From Thermoplasmata archaeon (GTDB taxonomy: Archaea; Thermoplasmatota; Thermoplasmata; Lutacidiplasmatales; UBA184): a DNA stretch of 64,000 nt. The notes beneath the pieces are model-generated. The model made no database searches. It saw only the letters and a list, made by a program, of their open reading frames with translations, and was not told the DNA's origin. The stretch's first letter is position 1, and every line of letters starts with the position of its first letter. Both the position numbers and the translations under genes were made by a program. The stretch lies in NCBI GenBank assembly GCA_021802125.1, contig JAKAAX010000003.1:17788-81787 (forward strand). Direction: 5' to 3'. This document shows positions 1 to 8,236 of the stretch, in pieces.

Positions 1-90
1 CCGGGGGGTTCCGGCGGGACCCGCAAGGCTAAGGCGGAGGCGCCCTCCACCCCCACGTCCGGTCCGGAGGACCGGTCCACAGCTCCATGA
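1..90 (+). CDS. C-terminal end of an upstream gene (partial)
   Basis: Frame 1 is open from the window edge to a TGA at 88-90. It encodes about 29 residues rich in Gly, Ala, Pro, Ser and Lys, like a low-complexity tail. The stop overlaps the ATG of the next gene (ATGA at 87-90), the usual sign of translational coupling. Nothing in the visible part identifies the product, and a non-coding leader is possible. Confidence 0.35.
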   Translation, partial: PGGSGGTRKAKAEAPSTPTSGPEDRSTAP

Positions 91-1028
91 CCCGCCCCAT
101 CTTGGTGAGCCTGCTCGGCTCGAAGGAGATCGGCAAGGACCTCGCGAAGAAGGGAACCTCCTCCGACATCACCCTCTACAACCGGGTCCAGGGCGACCTT
201 GCCCTCACGTTCATCGAGCCGACGCAGTTCCCCGAGAAGTTCCCACCCCTCCTGGTCTCCCTCGCCATCGGTCGGCAGGTCCTCCTCGCGGTCGAGTCCG
301 TCGGACGGGACCTCGCCGAGGCCATCGTCACGGCCGATCTCGCGGGGAAGAACGAGGGGCTCCTGGCGCTCTCCCCTTCGATCGGGGAGGACGACGTGCG
401 CAGGATCCTCAAGGGCACGCGTCTGGAGAAGATCCCGGCGGTCCCCCTGGAGGGCAAGTCCATCAACCCTGTGGTCGAGAGCTGGTCCGGCGCATCTCCC
501 GAGGGCGAGACCGCGGTGCCCATCGACCACGCCTTCCCCGTCAAGGGCGTGGGGACCGTCGTCCTCGGTGTCGTGAAGAGCGGGACGGTCAAGGTCCACG
601 ACCGGCTGCGCCTCTTCCCCTCCGACAAGGGGGTCGAGGTCCGGTCGATCCAGGTCCACGACGTCGACGTCCAGGAGGCCGAGGCCGGCTCTCGGGTCGG
701 ACTGGCTCTGAAGGGCGTGGAGGCGGAGGAGGTCTCTCGCGGACAGGTGCTGGCCCCGAACGACACGCTCCGTGTCTCCGACACCGTCGAGCTCGCGGGG
801 TACCAGTCCTGCCGGTTCTTCAAAGGGAAGGCCGGCGAAGGGGACCACGTCCACCTGGCGGTCGGGCTCCAGGTCGTCCCGGCCAAGATCTCGCGGGTGG
901 ACGGGGAGCGCCTGACGCTCACGAGCGACCGGCCTCTCGCCTGGAGCTCAGGGGACCGCGGGTTCGTCCTGCAGCTCTCGGGCACCGGCACGGGTCCGCG
1001 CATCGCCGGGGCCGGGAACATCGCCTGA
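87..1028 (+). CDS. EF-Tu/SelB-like translation-factor relative with a degenerate G domain
   Basis: The 313-residue protein looks like a translational GTPase reduced to a non-canonical N-terminal domain plus the beta-barrel domains II/III. Residues about 149-225 resemble EF-Tu domain II (FPVKGVGTVVLG, then VRSIQVHD, a Gly-rich turn and SRGQVL). The N-terminus has only a weak P-loop-like GSKEIGKD, and I see no DxxG or NKxD motif, so GTP hydrolysis is doubtful. Archaeal genomes carry SelB-like paralogues of this kind whose role is unclear. The start ATG overlaps the stop of the preceding frame, suggesting an operon. The family level is reasonably supported; the function is unknown. Confidence 0.72.
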   Translation: MTRPILVSLLGSKEIGKDLAKKGTSSDITLYNRVQGDLALTFIEPTQFPEKFPPLLVSLAIGRQVLLAVESVGRDLAEAIVTADLAGKNEGLLALSPSIGEDDVRRILKGTRLEKIPAVPLEGKSINPVVESWSGASPEGETAVPIDHAFPVKGVGTVVLGVVKSGTVKVHDRLRLFPSDKGVEVRSIQVHDVDVQEAEAGSRVGLALKGVEAEEVSRGQVLAPNDTLRVSDTVELAGYQSCRFFKGKAGEGDHVHLAVGLQVVPAKISRVDGERLTLTSDRPLAWSSGDRGFVLQLSGTGTGPRIAGAGNIA

Positions 1029-1052
1029 CCCCTGACCCTGCCCCTTGACCGT

Positions 1053-1069
1053 ACCGGCTCCAGGCCGGT
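1053..1069. terminator. Hairpin between convergent genes
   Basis: A perfect 6-bp stem (ACCGGC / GCCGGT) with a 5-nt loop lies 25 nt after the stop of the EF-like gene and before the end of the convergent membrane-protein gene. Placement suits a shared transcript end. Archaeal termination depends mainly on T-tracts, which are missing here, so this is tentative. Confidence 0.3.
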
Positions 1070-1093
1070 GGGGGGGAGCGGGCACCCGCGACC

Positions 1094-1537
1094 TCAACGC
1101 GCGGGCGTTTCAGACTGTTGCCCCTTGCTTTCCGGTCGGCTCGCTCGGGGGTCGTGGAGGCCCATCGTGACGAAGAAGACGACCATCAGCACGAACCCGA
1201 TCAGGATGACGTAGCCATCGCTGACGAGGAATCCGGCGGCAAGGACCCCGAGGGCGGGGAGGCCCAGCGCGATCGAGATGATGTCGCCGCGGTCCAGGAC
1301 GACCTCGGCCTTCTCGGTGGGTCCCTCTTCCTGGGCCTCCAGATAGAACGAGACGAGGGCGACGGCGACAGCAAGCCCGATCCCGACGATGGTGACCTCG
1401 ATGTTGTGGTAGATGACGAGTCCAAGGAGGATGAGCACGACCGCCACGCCGAGGGGTGGGATGATGAGTATCCGTCGCCGACCTCGCGGGTCTTCCTTGC
1501 GCTCGTTGAACGAGGGCACGAGGTGACGGGTGTACAA
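1094..1537 (-). CDS. Small four-helix membrane protein, unknown function
   Basis: The 147-residue product begins with a charged segment (ERKEDPRGRRR) followed by four hydrophobic stretches at about residues 23-43, 47-67, 88-105 and 108-126, and ends in a polar tail. This indicates an integral membrane protein with both ends on the same side. The indicated start is TTG; a GTG at 1519-1517, just before SFNERKEDP, is an alternative. A TATA-like GATTATCA on the minus strand (1587-1594) precedes it. I do not recognise the family. Confidence 0.6.
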   Translation of the reverse strand: MYTRHLVPSFNERKEDPRGRRRILIIPPLGVAVVLILLGLVIYHNIEVTIVGIGLAVAVALVSFYLEAQEEGPTEKAEVVLDRGDIISIALGLPALGVLAAGFLVSDGYVILIGFVLMVVFFVTMGLHDPRASRPESKGQQSETPAR

Positions 1538-1586
1538 GTTGGCGCCCCCTCCGCCCGACCGGCGAAGTGCCCAGGCGCTAGAGGGG

Positions 1587-1594
1587 TGATAATC
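1587..1594. promoter_or_regulatory. TATA-like box between divergent genes
   Basis: TGATAATC on the plus strand (GATTATCA on the minus) sits between the divergent membrane-protein and FkbM genes. Because it is nearly symmetric it could serve either direction. Expected starts at about 26 nt would leave short leaders on both sides. Confidence 0.4.
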
Positions 1595-1655
1595 CCTCTC
1601 CTACTCGCGCGGAGGACCTTCGAACCTCTCGAACCGGGCGTGTCGGTTCACAACC

Positions 1656-2459
1656 TTGATTAGTGAGGTGTATCTGAAATCTCGAGCTCGAGCGCATTTG
1701 ACGAACTACCACTACTGGATGGAGCGCGTCCTCAGCCACGCTGGACCGCTCAGGAACCTCGTCGATCGCATCCGTGAGTCCTACCACTCCACTTTTGTGC
1801 TGGAGTCGGGGGAACGGCTCAGATACCGCCCCTGGAAGGGCGACAAGGGGGCCTTCGAGGAGGTCTGGGAGGAGAAGCTCTACGTCACCCCTCAACCGGG
1901 CGATATCGTGCTTGACGTGGGCGCCCACATCGGGGCCTATTCCTCCTTCGCGCTGAAGCACGCCGGCGAAAAGGGTCTGGTCATCTGCATCGAACCCGAC
2001 CCGAGGAACGCCCGCCTGTTGCGGACGAACCTCGAGAGGATCAAAGGCTCCTACCGCGTTCATGAAGTGGCGGTCTCCGACAAGCCCGGGACCATGGAGC
2101 TGCATCACCACGCGCTCTACTCCGCCACGACCCACACGGGACCGCGTCTCGAGAACGACGTGGACAGTTTCTCGGTGAAGGTGGGGACGATCGACGAGAT
2201 CTGCTCCCCCTTGACCCGCCTCGACGTCCTCAAGATGGACATCGAGGGCGCGGAACTGAAGGCGCTGAAGGGGGGCGCCGCGACGCTCCGACGCTTTCAC
2301 CCGCACATCGCGATGGAGTACCACCGGCCGGAGATGGGGTCGCCCGTCGAGGACGTGATCCATCTCCTGGAGGACCTGGGCTATCGCGTCGAGCGCAAGG
2401 GCGACATCCAGGGCATCCTGAGGGCGGAGCCGCGTTCCGGCGGCGCCACCCCCGCTTAG
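1656..2459 (+). CDS. FkbM-family SAM-dependent methyltransferase
   Basis: The 267-residue protein has the class I methyltransferase motif I, VLDVGAHIGAYS, at residues 85-96, then an acidic end of beta 2 (CIEPDP) and a later LDVLKMDIEGAE segment diagnostic of the FkbM family. Members O-methylate sugars or small molecules and are common in surface-polysaccharide clusters. The substrate cannot be read from sequence, but several glycosyltransferases in this window make a glycan substrate plausible. The start used is TTG at 1656; an in-frame ATG at 1719 (MERVLSH) is an alternative. The gene converges on the kelch surface-protein gene with a 27-nt gap. Confidence 0.82.
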   Translation: MISEVYLKSRARAHLTNYHYWMERVLSHAGPLRNLVDRIRESYHSTFVLESGERLRYRPWKGDKGAFEEVWEEKLYVTPQPGDIVLDVGAHIGAYSSFALKHAGEKGLVICIEPDPRNARLLRTNLERIKGSYRVHEVAVSDKPGTMELHHHALYSATTHTGPRLENDVDSFSVKVGTIDEICSPLTRLDVLKMDIEGAELKALKGGAATLRRFHPHIAMEYHRPEMGSPVEDVIHLLEDLGYRVERKGDIQGILRAEPRSGGATPA

Positions 2460-2486
2460 CGCTGGCCCGAGGTCGCCGCCCCGGGC

Positions 2487-5400
2487 TCAGAAGAGGTCCC
2501 GAAGGGAGTCCGTTTCCCCCGGCGGCGAGGGGGGCCGTCGGTTCCCGCTCGAAGGTCCGGAGGGCTCTTGGCTCGTCGAGGGCGGGCTCGGACGTGTGGT
2601 CGCGGAGCCGGTCGCCATCTTCCGAGACTCGCGCCGGCGGGACGCATACGCTACGACCAGGGCCGCCGCGACCACCGCGATCGCGACCAGCACCACAAGT
2701 CCGATCCCCCAGTATCCCGGGAGCCCGAGGAACCCTAGGGTGGGCCCCTTGTTCCCGCTCGAGGGCTCGTTGGGCAAGACCGACAACGTGGCCTGGCCGA
2801 CCGCCCGGCTCCCGGACGCATCGGTCACTTGGGCTTGGAACGTGTAGGTCCCGCTCACGGCGGGCAGGCACAGCAGTTTCGCCAGACCCTCCGCAGAGCA
2901 CCAACTTGGGAGGAGGCTCCAAACGAGGGTGTACCCGCCTCTGCCGCCGGAGGGGGAGGCGGTGATGGTCGTGAGATTGCCCAGATAGATCTGCGCCGGG
3001 CTGGCGGACACCGCGATGGTCAAGGGGCCGCTGGGGGTCGTGGTGATGTTCCAGGTGCTCGTGGCGGAGTGTCCCTGGCTGTCCTTGACCTGGAGGCGGG
3101 CGGAGTACGTGCCCGCGGACAGGTAGGTGTGGGTCGGTGAGGCGACCGCGCTCGTCGCTCCGTCTCCGAAGGTCCAGGCGTAGGTGTACCCCGGAACTCC
3201 CCCGGCCACCGTGCTGTGGAAGCCGGCGACAAGCGGGGCGGCTCCCAGAGTGACGTTGGCGGACATGGAGACCTGGAGCGCGATCGAGACGCTCGCCCAC
3301 GCTTGCCTCATTGCACCGGTCGCGTCGATCACGGTGAGCACCGCGACGAACGGTCCGTTCGTCGTGTAGATGTGCGTGATGTTGGGGAGATTGCCCCCGA
3401 GCCCTCCGTCTCCGAAGCTCCACGAGTACGTGTAGGGCGCAACCCCGCCGCTGACGGAGCTGGTGAAGTTCACGGGGGATCCCAGGTCTGCGGGGTTCGG
3501 ATTGACGGCAAGGCTCGCCGTGAGCTGCGGGTCGATCGTCACCATCACCGACGACGTGGCGCTCTGGCCCGCCGAGTCGTTGGCCCAGACCGCGATCACA
3601 TAGTGACCCGCGGCGGAGAACGCGTGGTTGACCGTTCCCGTGGCGCTGCTGAGGAAGGTCCCGTCGCCGAAGTCAAAGGCGTAAGAGACGGTCCCCCCGC
3701 CGCCGGTGGTCGCAGCCTGAGCCGAGACGTTGGAGCCTGCGTCCGCCGGGTTCGGGGTCGCGGCCAGGGTGACCGAGAGCGGAGAAGGGGCCCAGGGCCC
3801 GAAGATGTACGTCGAGTTCGCTTCGCAAGAGTTGCACCCTACGGTCCCGCCGAAGATGATCACGCCGCCCACGGCGGGGTCGTCCACCATGCTGTTGGAG
3901 GTTCTCGCCGACGGGAAGACGGCGGTCGTGACCGGGGTCCAGACCCCGCCCAAGAAGGACCACGTGTCGCCCAGCATGGTACCGTTGTCGGTTCCCCCGT
4001 AGAGGACGGTGTACCCGAGGCTCGGGTCGTAGGCCAGATCCTGCTGATCGCACCTCGGGGAGGGCTGCAGGGGCGGGAACACCTGGGTCCAGAGGCCTCC
4101 CTTGAACGTCCAGGTGTCACCGAGAGAGACGTAGCCCGGTGCGCATCCGCCGAAGAGAAGCACCTCGTGATCCGCAGCGTCGTAGGTGAGCGAGGCCCAT
4201 CCCCGCGCGGAGGGCGCGTTCACGGGGGACAGCTGGGTCCAGGTTCCGCCAAGGAACTTCCAGGTGTCGCCGTGCCCGCTCGAACAGGCCAGGCTGCATC
4301 CTCCGAAGAGCAGGACGTATCCGTCGGCCGCGTCCCACGTCATGCCGGCATCGTACCGTGGAGCGGGCGCATGCGGAGTGGCCAGTTGGGTCCAGTTCCC
4401 CCCCGAGAACACCCATGTGTCGTTGAGAACGGCCGGGGTGTTGTCCACTCCCCCGAAGAGCACCAACTCCTGATCGACAGGGTCCCAGACCATCGTGCCC
4501 CCTTGACGCGCCGAGGGGGAGGTCGTCGGATGGAGCTGGAACCAGTTCCCGCCCTTGAACTCCCAGGTATCGCCGAGACGCGTGGATCCCACGATCCCCC
4601 CGAAAAGCAGCGTGTAGCCGCCCGTCGGGTCGAAGGCCATCCCGGCGTCCTGACGGGGAGACGGGCCGCAGAACCCGCAGATCTGGGTCCAGTTGCGGAA
4701 CACCGGTTGGTACACCTGGATCTCGATGGTCGCCGACACGCTCGCGGAGGCGGAGTCGTTGAGGTAGACCCTGGTGTCGAAGATCCCGCGACCCGTGGGG
4801 GTGCACGAGAGCGCGGCGGTGTAGAGGTTCACGCATCCGGTCGGGAGCCCGGTGTACGAGAAGGTGTACGGGGGGGTCCCTCCGGTGCCGGAGGTGGAGA
4901 TGCTCAGGCTCTGACCGAGCGCAACCCCGGACGGGGTCGCACCGAAGGCGGAGATGGCGAGCGGGACGCTGGCCGCAGACTGGTAGACCCACGTCTCGTT
5001 CGTCGCGCAGCTGTTGCATCCCACATCTCCCCCGAAGATGACCACACCGCCCTCGGTGGGATCGTCCCACATGCCGTTCGAGGTCCTGGGATCGGGTGAG
5101 GCGTTGGGGATGATCTGGGTCCAGCTCCCGCCCAGGAACTCCCAGGTGTCCGCCAGGTCGGTGCCGTTGTCCGTTCCGCCGAAAAGGGTCGTGTACCCCA
5201 GCGTCGCGTCGTAGGCGAGGTCCATCTGGTCGCACCGCGCAGGAGGCCGGCTCGCGGGGAAGATCTGGGCCCAGTTCCCTCCCTGGTAGGTCCAGGTGTC
5301 GGAGAGCGAAACGTAGCTCGGGCCGCATCCCCCGAAGAGGAGGACCTCGTGGTCGGCGCCGTCGTAGGTGATCGGGGCCCAGCCGCGGGCCGACGGTGAG

Positions 5401-6098
5401 GTGAGCGGAGAGAGCTGCGTCCACTGACCTCCCAGGAACTTCCAGGTGTCGGCGAACCCTCCCGTGCAAGATACGCCGCATCCGCCGAACAGGAGGACGT
5501 ACCCGTCCGCGGCGTCCCAGGTCATCCCGGCGTCAAAGCGGGGGGCGGGCGCGTGCGGGGTCACGAGCTGGGTCCAGTTCCCGCCGGAGAAGACCCAGGT
5601 GTCGTTGAGCAACGTGAGCGTGTTGTCGAGCCCTCCAAAGAGCACGAACTCGTGGTCGGTGGGATCGTACACCAGCATGCCGCCCTGACGGGCGGACGGG
5701 GAGGTCACGGGGTGAAGTAGGAACCAGGAGCCCGAATGGAACTCCCAAGTGTCCGCCACCCGAGTAGAGTTGACCCCGCCAAAGAGCAAGGAGTAACCAT
5801 CGACACTGTCGTAGGCGATCCCCGCGTCGGCACGGGAGGAAGGCCCGCAGTGATAGCACGACTCGTGCCACGTGGTGGCCGCCGGCGTGGCGGCGCTAGA
5901 GGACGGGGTCGGAGAGGCGGGGGACGCGCTAGACGGGAGCGGGGAGGGGCTGTGAGCGGAGGCCCCTAGGCTGCCGGGAATAGGCATGATCATGAGCAAC
6001 GCGATCGCGCAGGCTACGGCGCTCCCGAAGGCTCCGGCGCGCCAGAACGGGCTCTCACCGGGAAAAACTGCCAGGGTCTGTCGCCAGCTTCGCGTCAT
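2487..6098 (-). CDS. Giant secreted kelch-repeat / PKD surface protein
   Basis: The 1203-residue protein has an N-terminal export signal or anchor (about 22-45), then two blocks of six kelch-like repeats. Each repeat carries a LLFGG or VLFGG core and a DTWxFxGGxW segment, consistent with two six-bladed beta-propellers. The blocks are separated by an Ig-like segment and followed by PKD domains (YAFDFGDG, YSWSFGDG, YAWTFGDG). A hydrophobic span follows (GLVVLVAIAVVAAALVVAYA), then basic residues (SRRRESRK) and a short Pro/Ser tail. The orientation is a large ectodomain outside and a small tail inside. The two kelch blocks resemble each other blade by blade, implying internal duplication. The gene diverges from the regulator at 6200. 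The role may be adhesion or glycan binding. Confidence 0.85.
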   Translation of the reverse strand: MTRSWRQTLAVFPGESPFWRAGAFGSAVACAIALLMIMPIPGSLGASAHSPSPLPSSASPASPTPSSSAATPAATTWHESCYHCGPSSRADAGIAYDSVDGYSLLFGGVNSTRVADTWEFHSGSWFLLHPVTSPSARQGGMLVYDPTDHEFVLFGGLDNTLTLLNDTWVFSGGNWTQLVTPHAPAPRFDAGMTWDAADGYVLLFGGCGVSCTGGFADTWKFLGGQWTQLSPLTSPSARGWAPITYDGADHEVLLFGGCGPSYVSLSDTWTYQGGNWAQIFPASRPPARCDQMDLAYDATLGYTTLFGGTDNGTDLADTWEFLGGSWTQIIPNASPDPRTSNGMWDDPTEGGVVIFGGDVGCNSCATNETWVYQSAASVPLAISAFGATPSGVALGQSLSISTSGTGGTPPYTFSYTGLPTGCVNLYTAALSCTPTGRGIFDTRVYLNDSASASVSATIEIQVYQPVFRNWTQICGFCGPSPRQDAGMAFDPTGGYTLLFGGIVGSTRLGDTWEFKGGNWFQLHPTTSPSARQGGTMVWDPVDQELVLFGGVDNTPAVLNDTWVFSGGNWTQLATPHAPAPRYDAGMTWDAADGYVLLFGGCSLACSSGHGDTWKFLGGTWTQLSPVNAPSARGWASLTYDAADHEVLLFGGCAPGYVSLGDTWTFKGGLWTQVFPPLQPSPRCDQQDLAYDPSLGYTVLYGGTDNGTMLGDTWSFLGGVWTPVTTAVFPSARTSNSMVDDPAVGGVIIFGGTVGCNSCEANSTYIFGPWAPSPLSVTLAATPNPADAGSNVSAQAATTGGGGTVSYAFDFGDGTFLSSATGTVNHAFSAAGHYVIAVWANDSAGQSATSSVMVTIDPQLTASLAVNPNPADLGSPVNFTSSVSGGVAPYTYSWSFGDGGLGGNLPNITHIYTTNGPFVAVLTVIDATGAMRQAWASVSIALQVSMSANVTLGAAPLVAGFHSTVAGGVPGYTYAWTFGDGATSAVASPTHTYLSAGTYSARLQVKDSQGHSATSTWNITTTPSGPLTIAVSASPAQIYLGNLTTITASPSGGRGGYTLVWSLLPSWCSAEGLAKLLCLPAVSGTYTFQAQVTDASGSRAVGQATLSVLPNEPSSGNKGPTLGFLGLPGYWGIGLVVLVAIAVVAAALVVAYASRRRESRKMATGSATTRPSPPSTSQEPSGPSSGNRRPPSPPGETDSLRDLF

Positions 6099-6199
6099 GG
6101 TAGGGTAGTCTCCGGCCGTGAACTACTTGAACGGGGCGGCATGGGCTCCTCGGGACCATTGCCGCGCCTGCTAGACTCTGACACGGGGGGTCACGCCCG

Positions 6200-7258
6200 G
6201 TGAAGAACGTCACGCCGGCCGAGACGGCCGTCATTCGGTCCATGCTCGCGGCCCAGCCCATTTCCGAGCGGGAACGGATCTCGCGATCGGGGATCCCGTC
6301 CCGCACGTTCCGAGATGTCCGCGCGCGCTTGTACGCCGAGCGATGGCTGGTGGACCGATACCTCCCCGATCCGGTCGTGGTCCGCCGCCCCTTCGTTTCG
6401 TTTCTCCTCGTCGAGCCTTACGTCGAGCGGATGGACGCGGTGGCCGAGGCCTGGGTGGCCGATCCGACGATCGTCCACATGTGGAGGTCCGCGCAGGGCC
6501 TCGTCGCCGTGCGGCTCGGGAACGACCCGCGCGCGGGCCTCCCGGGCCCACCGGAGGTGGCCAACGCCAAGGCGATGCGCAGAGCCTTCGCCATGACGGA
6601 CGACGTCCGAGAACGTCCCACCCCCATCTACATGGATTTCGAGGCCTCGTGGTCCAGGCTCTTTGGTCTCCCCGGTTCGCTATCCTACCCTCAGGCCTGG
6701 CCGAGCACCACCCCGGGCCCGAGGTTCGACCAAGTTGCGCAACCTTCCCCGGCGGCCTGGTCCGCGCTCGAGGCCATCGTTCGGCGGCCGTTCGAGATCG
6801 TGGACCAGGGACGGAATCCCATCCTGACCGCTCCGTTCTTTCTGCCCCCGTCCCAGCAGCGCGTGCTCGACCGATCCTGGGTCAAGCGACGGGTCTTCCT
6901 CGATCCTACGAGACTCGCCGACATGGGCGCTCCGAAGGTGGAGACCCTCGTCTTTGTTCATGGCCGTCTTCGCCCGGGGGCAGATCCTCGCCAGCTTCTG
7001 GACGAACTCCTGCTTTCCTGCGGGGTCACTCCCTTCCTCTACGCCTGCGACGGTTCGAAGGTCCTGATGGGTTCGCTCTCCCCCGCTCCCCCGGAGCTCC
7101 TGGCCAAGCGAGTGCCCTCCGTTTCGGTCTCCAGGACGCTGGGAGATCACTTGGAGGACATCGAGGTCTTCCGGATGCCCCTAGGTACGTTGAGAACGGT
7201 GGTCAACCACCGGTATGACCGGACCCTGATCGCGCGGGAACAGCGGTCCTCCCGTTGA
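6200..7258 (+). CDS. Putative DNA-binding regulator, paralogue of the 33678-34775 gene
   Basis: The first 60 residues of this 352-residue protein look like a helix-turn-helix: an AE..VIRSML helix, SERERISRSGI, then SRTFRDVRARL and a W-LVDRYLPDP wing. The rest is a basic and aromatic alpha/beta region. The protein at 33678-34775 shares the same order of landmarks: an N-terminal HTH with TFR.VR.R, PIY.DF..[AS]WSR in the middle, PF.[YF]A.D.S+V near residue 275, and NHRYDR / DHRYER at the C-terminus. Both genes sit divergent from an exported-protein gene. I do not recognise a named family; the regulator role is inferred from the HTH-like N-terminus and the gene arrangement. Confidence 0.6.
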   Translation: MKNVTPAETAVIRSMLAAQPISERERISRSGIPSRTFRDVRARLYAERWLVDRYLPDPVVVRRPFVSFLLVEPYVERMDAVAEAWVADPTIVHMWRSAQGLVAVRLGNDPRAGLPGPPEVANAKAMRRAFAMTDDVRERPTPIYMDFEASWSRLFGLPGSLSYPQAWPSTTPGPRFDQVAQPSPAAWSALEAIVRRPFEIVDQGRNPILTAPFFLPPSQQRVLDRSWVKRRVFLDPTRLADMGAPKVETLVFVHGRLRPGADPRQLLDELLLSCGVTPFLYACDGSKVLMGSLSPAPPELLAKRVPSVSVSRTLGDHLEDIEVFRMPLGTLRTVVNHRYDRTLIAREQRSSR

Positions 7259-7325
7259 CCGCCCTGCTTTCCGTCGGTGCGCGGTCTAGTCCAACGATAT
7301 AATATCGGGGAGTGCTCGAGCGCCC

Positions 7326-8066
7326 ATGGTCCGGGTCCCCCCCGTCACCCCCCTCAGGATCAATCTGGGCAGCGGAGCCTCGGGGATCGAGGGATGGGTC
7401 AACGTGGACGCCGACCCCAAGCTCCGGATGCGCTGGGCGCTCCCGATCCTTCGCCTCCTTCGCAAACTGGGGGCGATGTCCGGGTCGACGCTGGCGATGT
7501 ACGAGGGCGTCCGGGCCCCCCCGAACCTGCTGCCCTGGAACTTCGGCAAGCGACGGCTGCCGTTCGACGACGGCTCGGCGGATGCGGTCTTCACCTCGCA
7601 CACGCTGGAACACTTCCCGCGTTGGCAGGCCGAGAGCGTCGTGCGGGAAGCCTACCGAGTTCTCCGCCCCGGGGGGGTCATGCGCGTCACTGTCCCCGAC
7701 CTGGAGGTGATCTGCCGCCGGTTCCTGCTCACGAAGGGGGCGTCCCCGGACGCGCTGACGCCGGAGCAGCGGGAGCCCATGAGCGCACGCGACTTCAACA
7801 TGGTCTTTTACACGCGCGACCACGTCCAGAAAGGGTCGCGTCTCGACTCCGTCGATTTCCGCTTGGCGGGGATCGCGCCCCACATGTACATCTTCGACAC
7901 GAGCGACATGACCGAGCTCCTGCGAAGCGCGGGTTTCTCCAAGATCGAGAAGCGGTCCTTCCGCGTCGGCCGGTGCCCGGACATCGACCGGCTCGACAAC
8001 CGGCCCGGTGAGACCCTCTATCTCGAGGCCGAGAAGACCCCGGCCGCCGCTCCCGCCGCCAAGTAG
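7326..8066 (+). CDS. Class I SAM-dependent methyltransferase (Methyltransf_11-like)
   Basis: The 246-residue product has motif I INLGSGASG (12-20), an acidic end of beta 2 (VNVDADP), a DAVFTSHTLEH segment at 87-96 matching motif II/III, and LRPGG at 113-117. This pattern is typical of small-molecule or sugar methyltransferases acting on surface glycans or lipids. It follows the regulator gene by 67 nt on the same strand. The C-terminus ends in an Ala/Pro-rich stretch. The substrate is unknown. Confidence 0.82.
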   Translation: MVRVPPVTPLRINLGSGASGIEGWVNVDADPKLRMRWALPILRLLRKLGAMSGSTLAMYEGVRAPPNLLPWNFGKRRLPFDDGSADAVFTSHTLEHFPRWQAESVVREAYRVLRPGGVMRVTVPDLEVICRRFLLTKGASPDALTPEQREPMSARDFNMVFYTRDHVQKGSRLDSVDFRLAGIAPHMYIFDTSDMTELLRSAGFSKIEKRSFRVGRCPDIDRLDNRPGETLYLEAEKTPAAAPAAK

Positions 8067-8236
8067 CGGCCCGACCGTACGCGGTTCCGCAGACCGCTCG
8101 CCTCGTGCTGGGCCTTCCTCGCGTCCATTCGGGCCCCAGGTGAGGGGGGTGCTGCCGGCAGCATTCAGGGGGAGAAGTGCCACCGAAGCCTGGGGTGACC
8201 CGGAACGACGAGGAAGGCCGGCTCGAGGCCGTGCCG

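Noticed and set aside
3216..5099. Long open frame (627 codons) on the plus strand
   Set aside because: It is antisense to the kelch protein, rich in Arg/Gly/Val without domain logic, and arises because GC-rich codons rarely give stops in the opposite frame.
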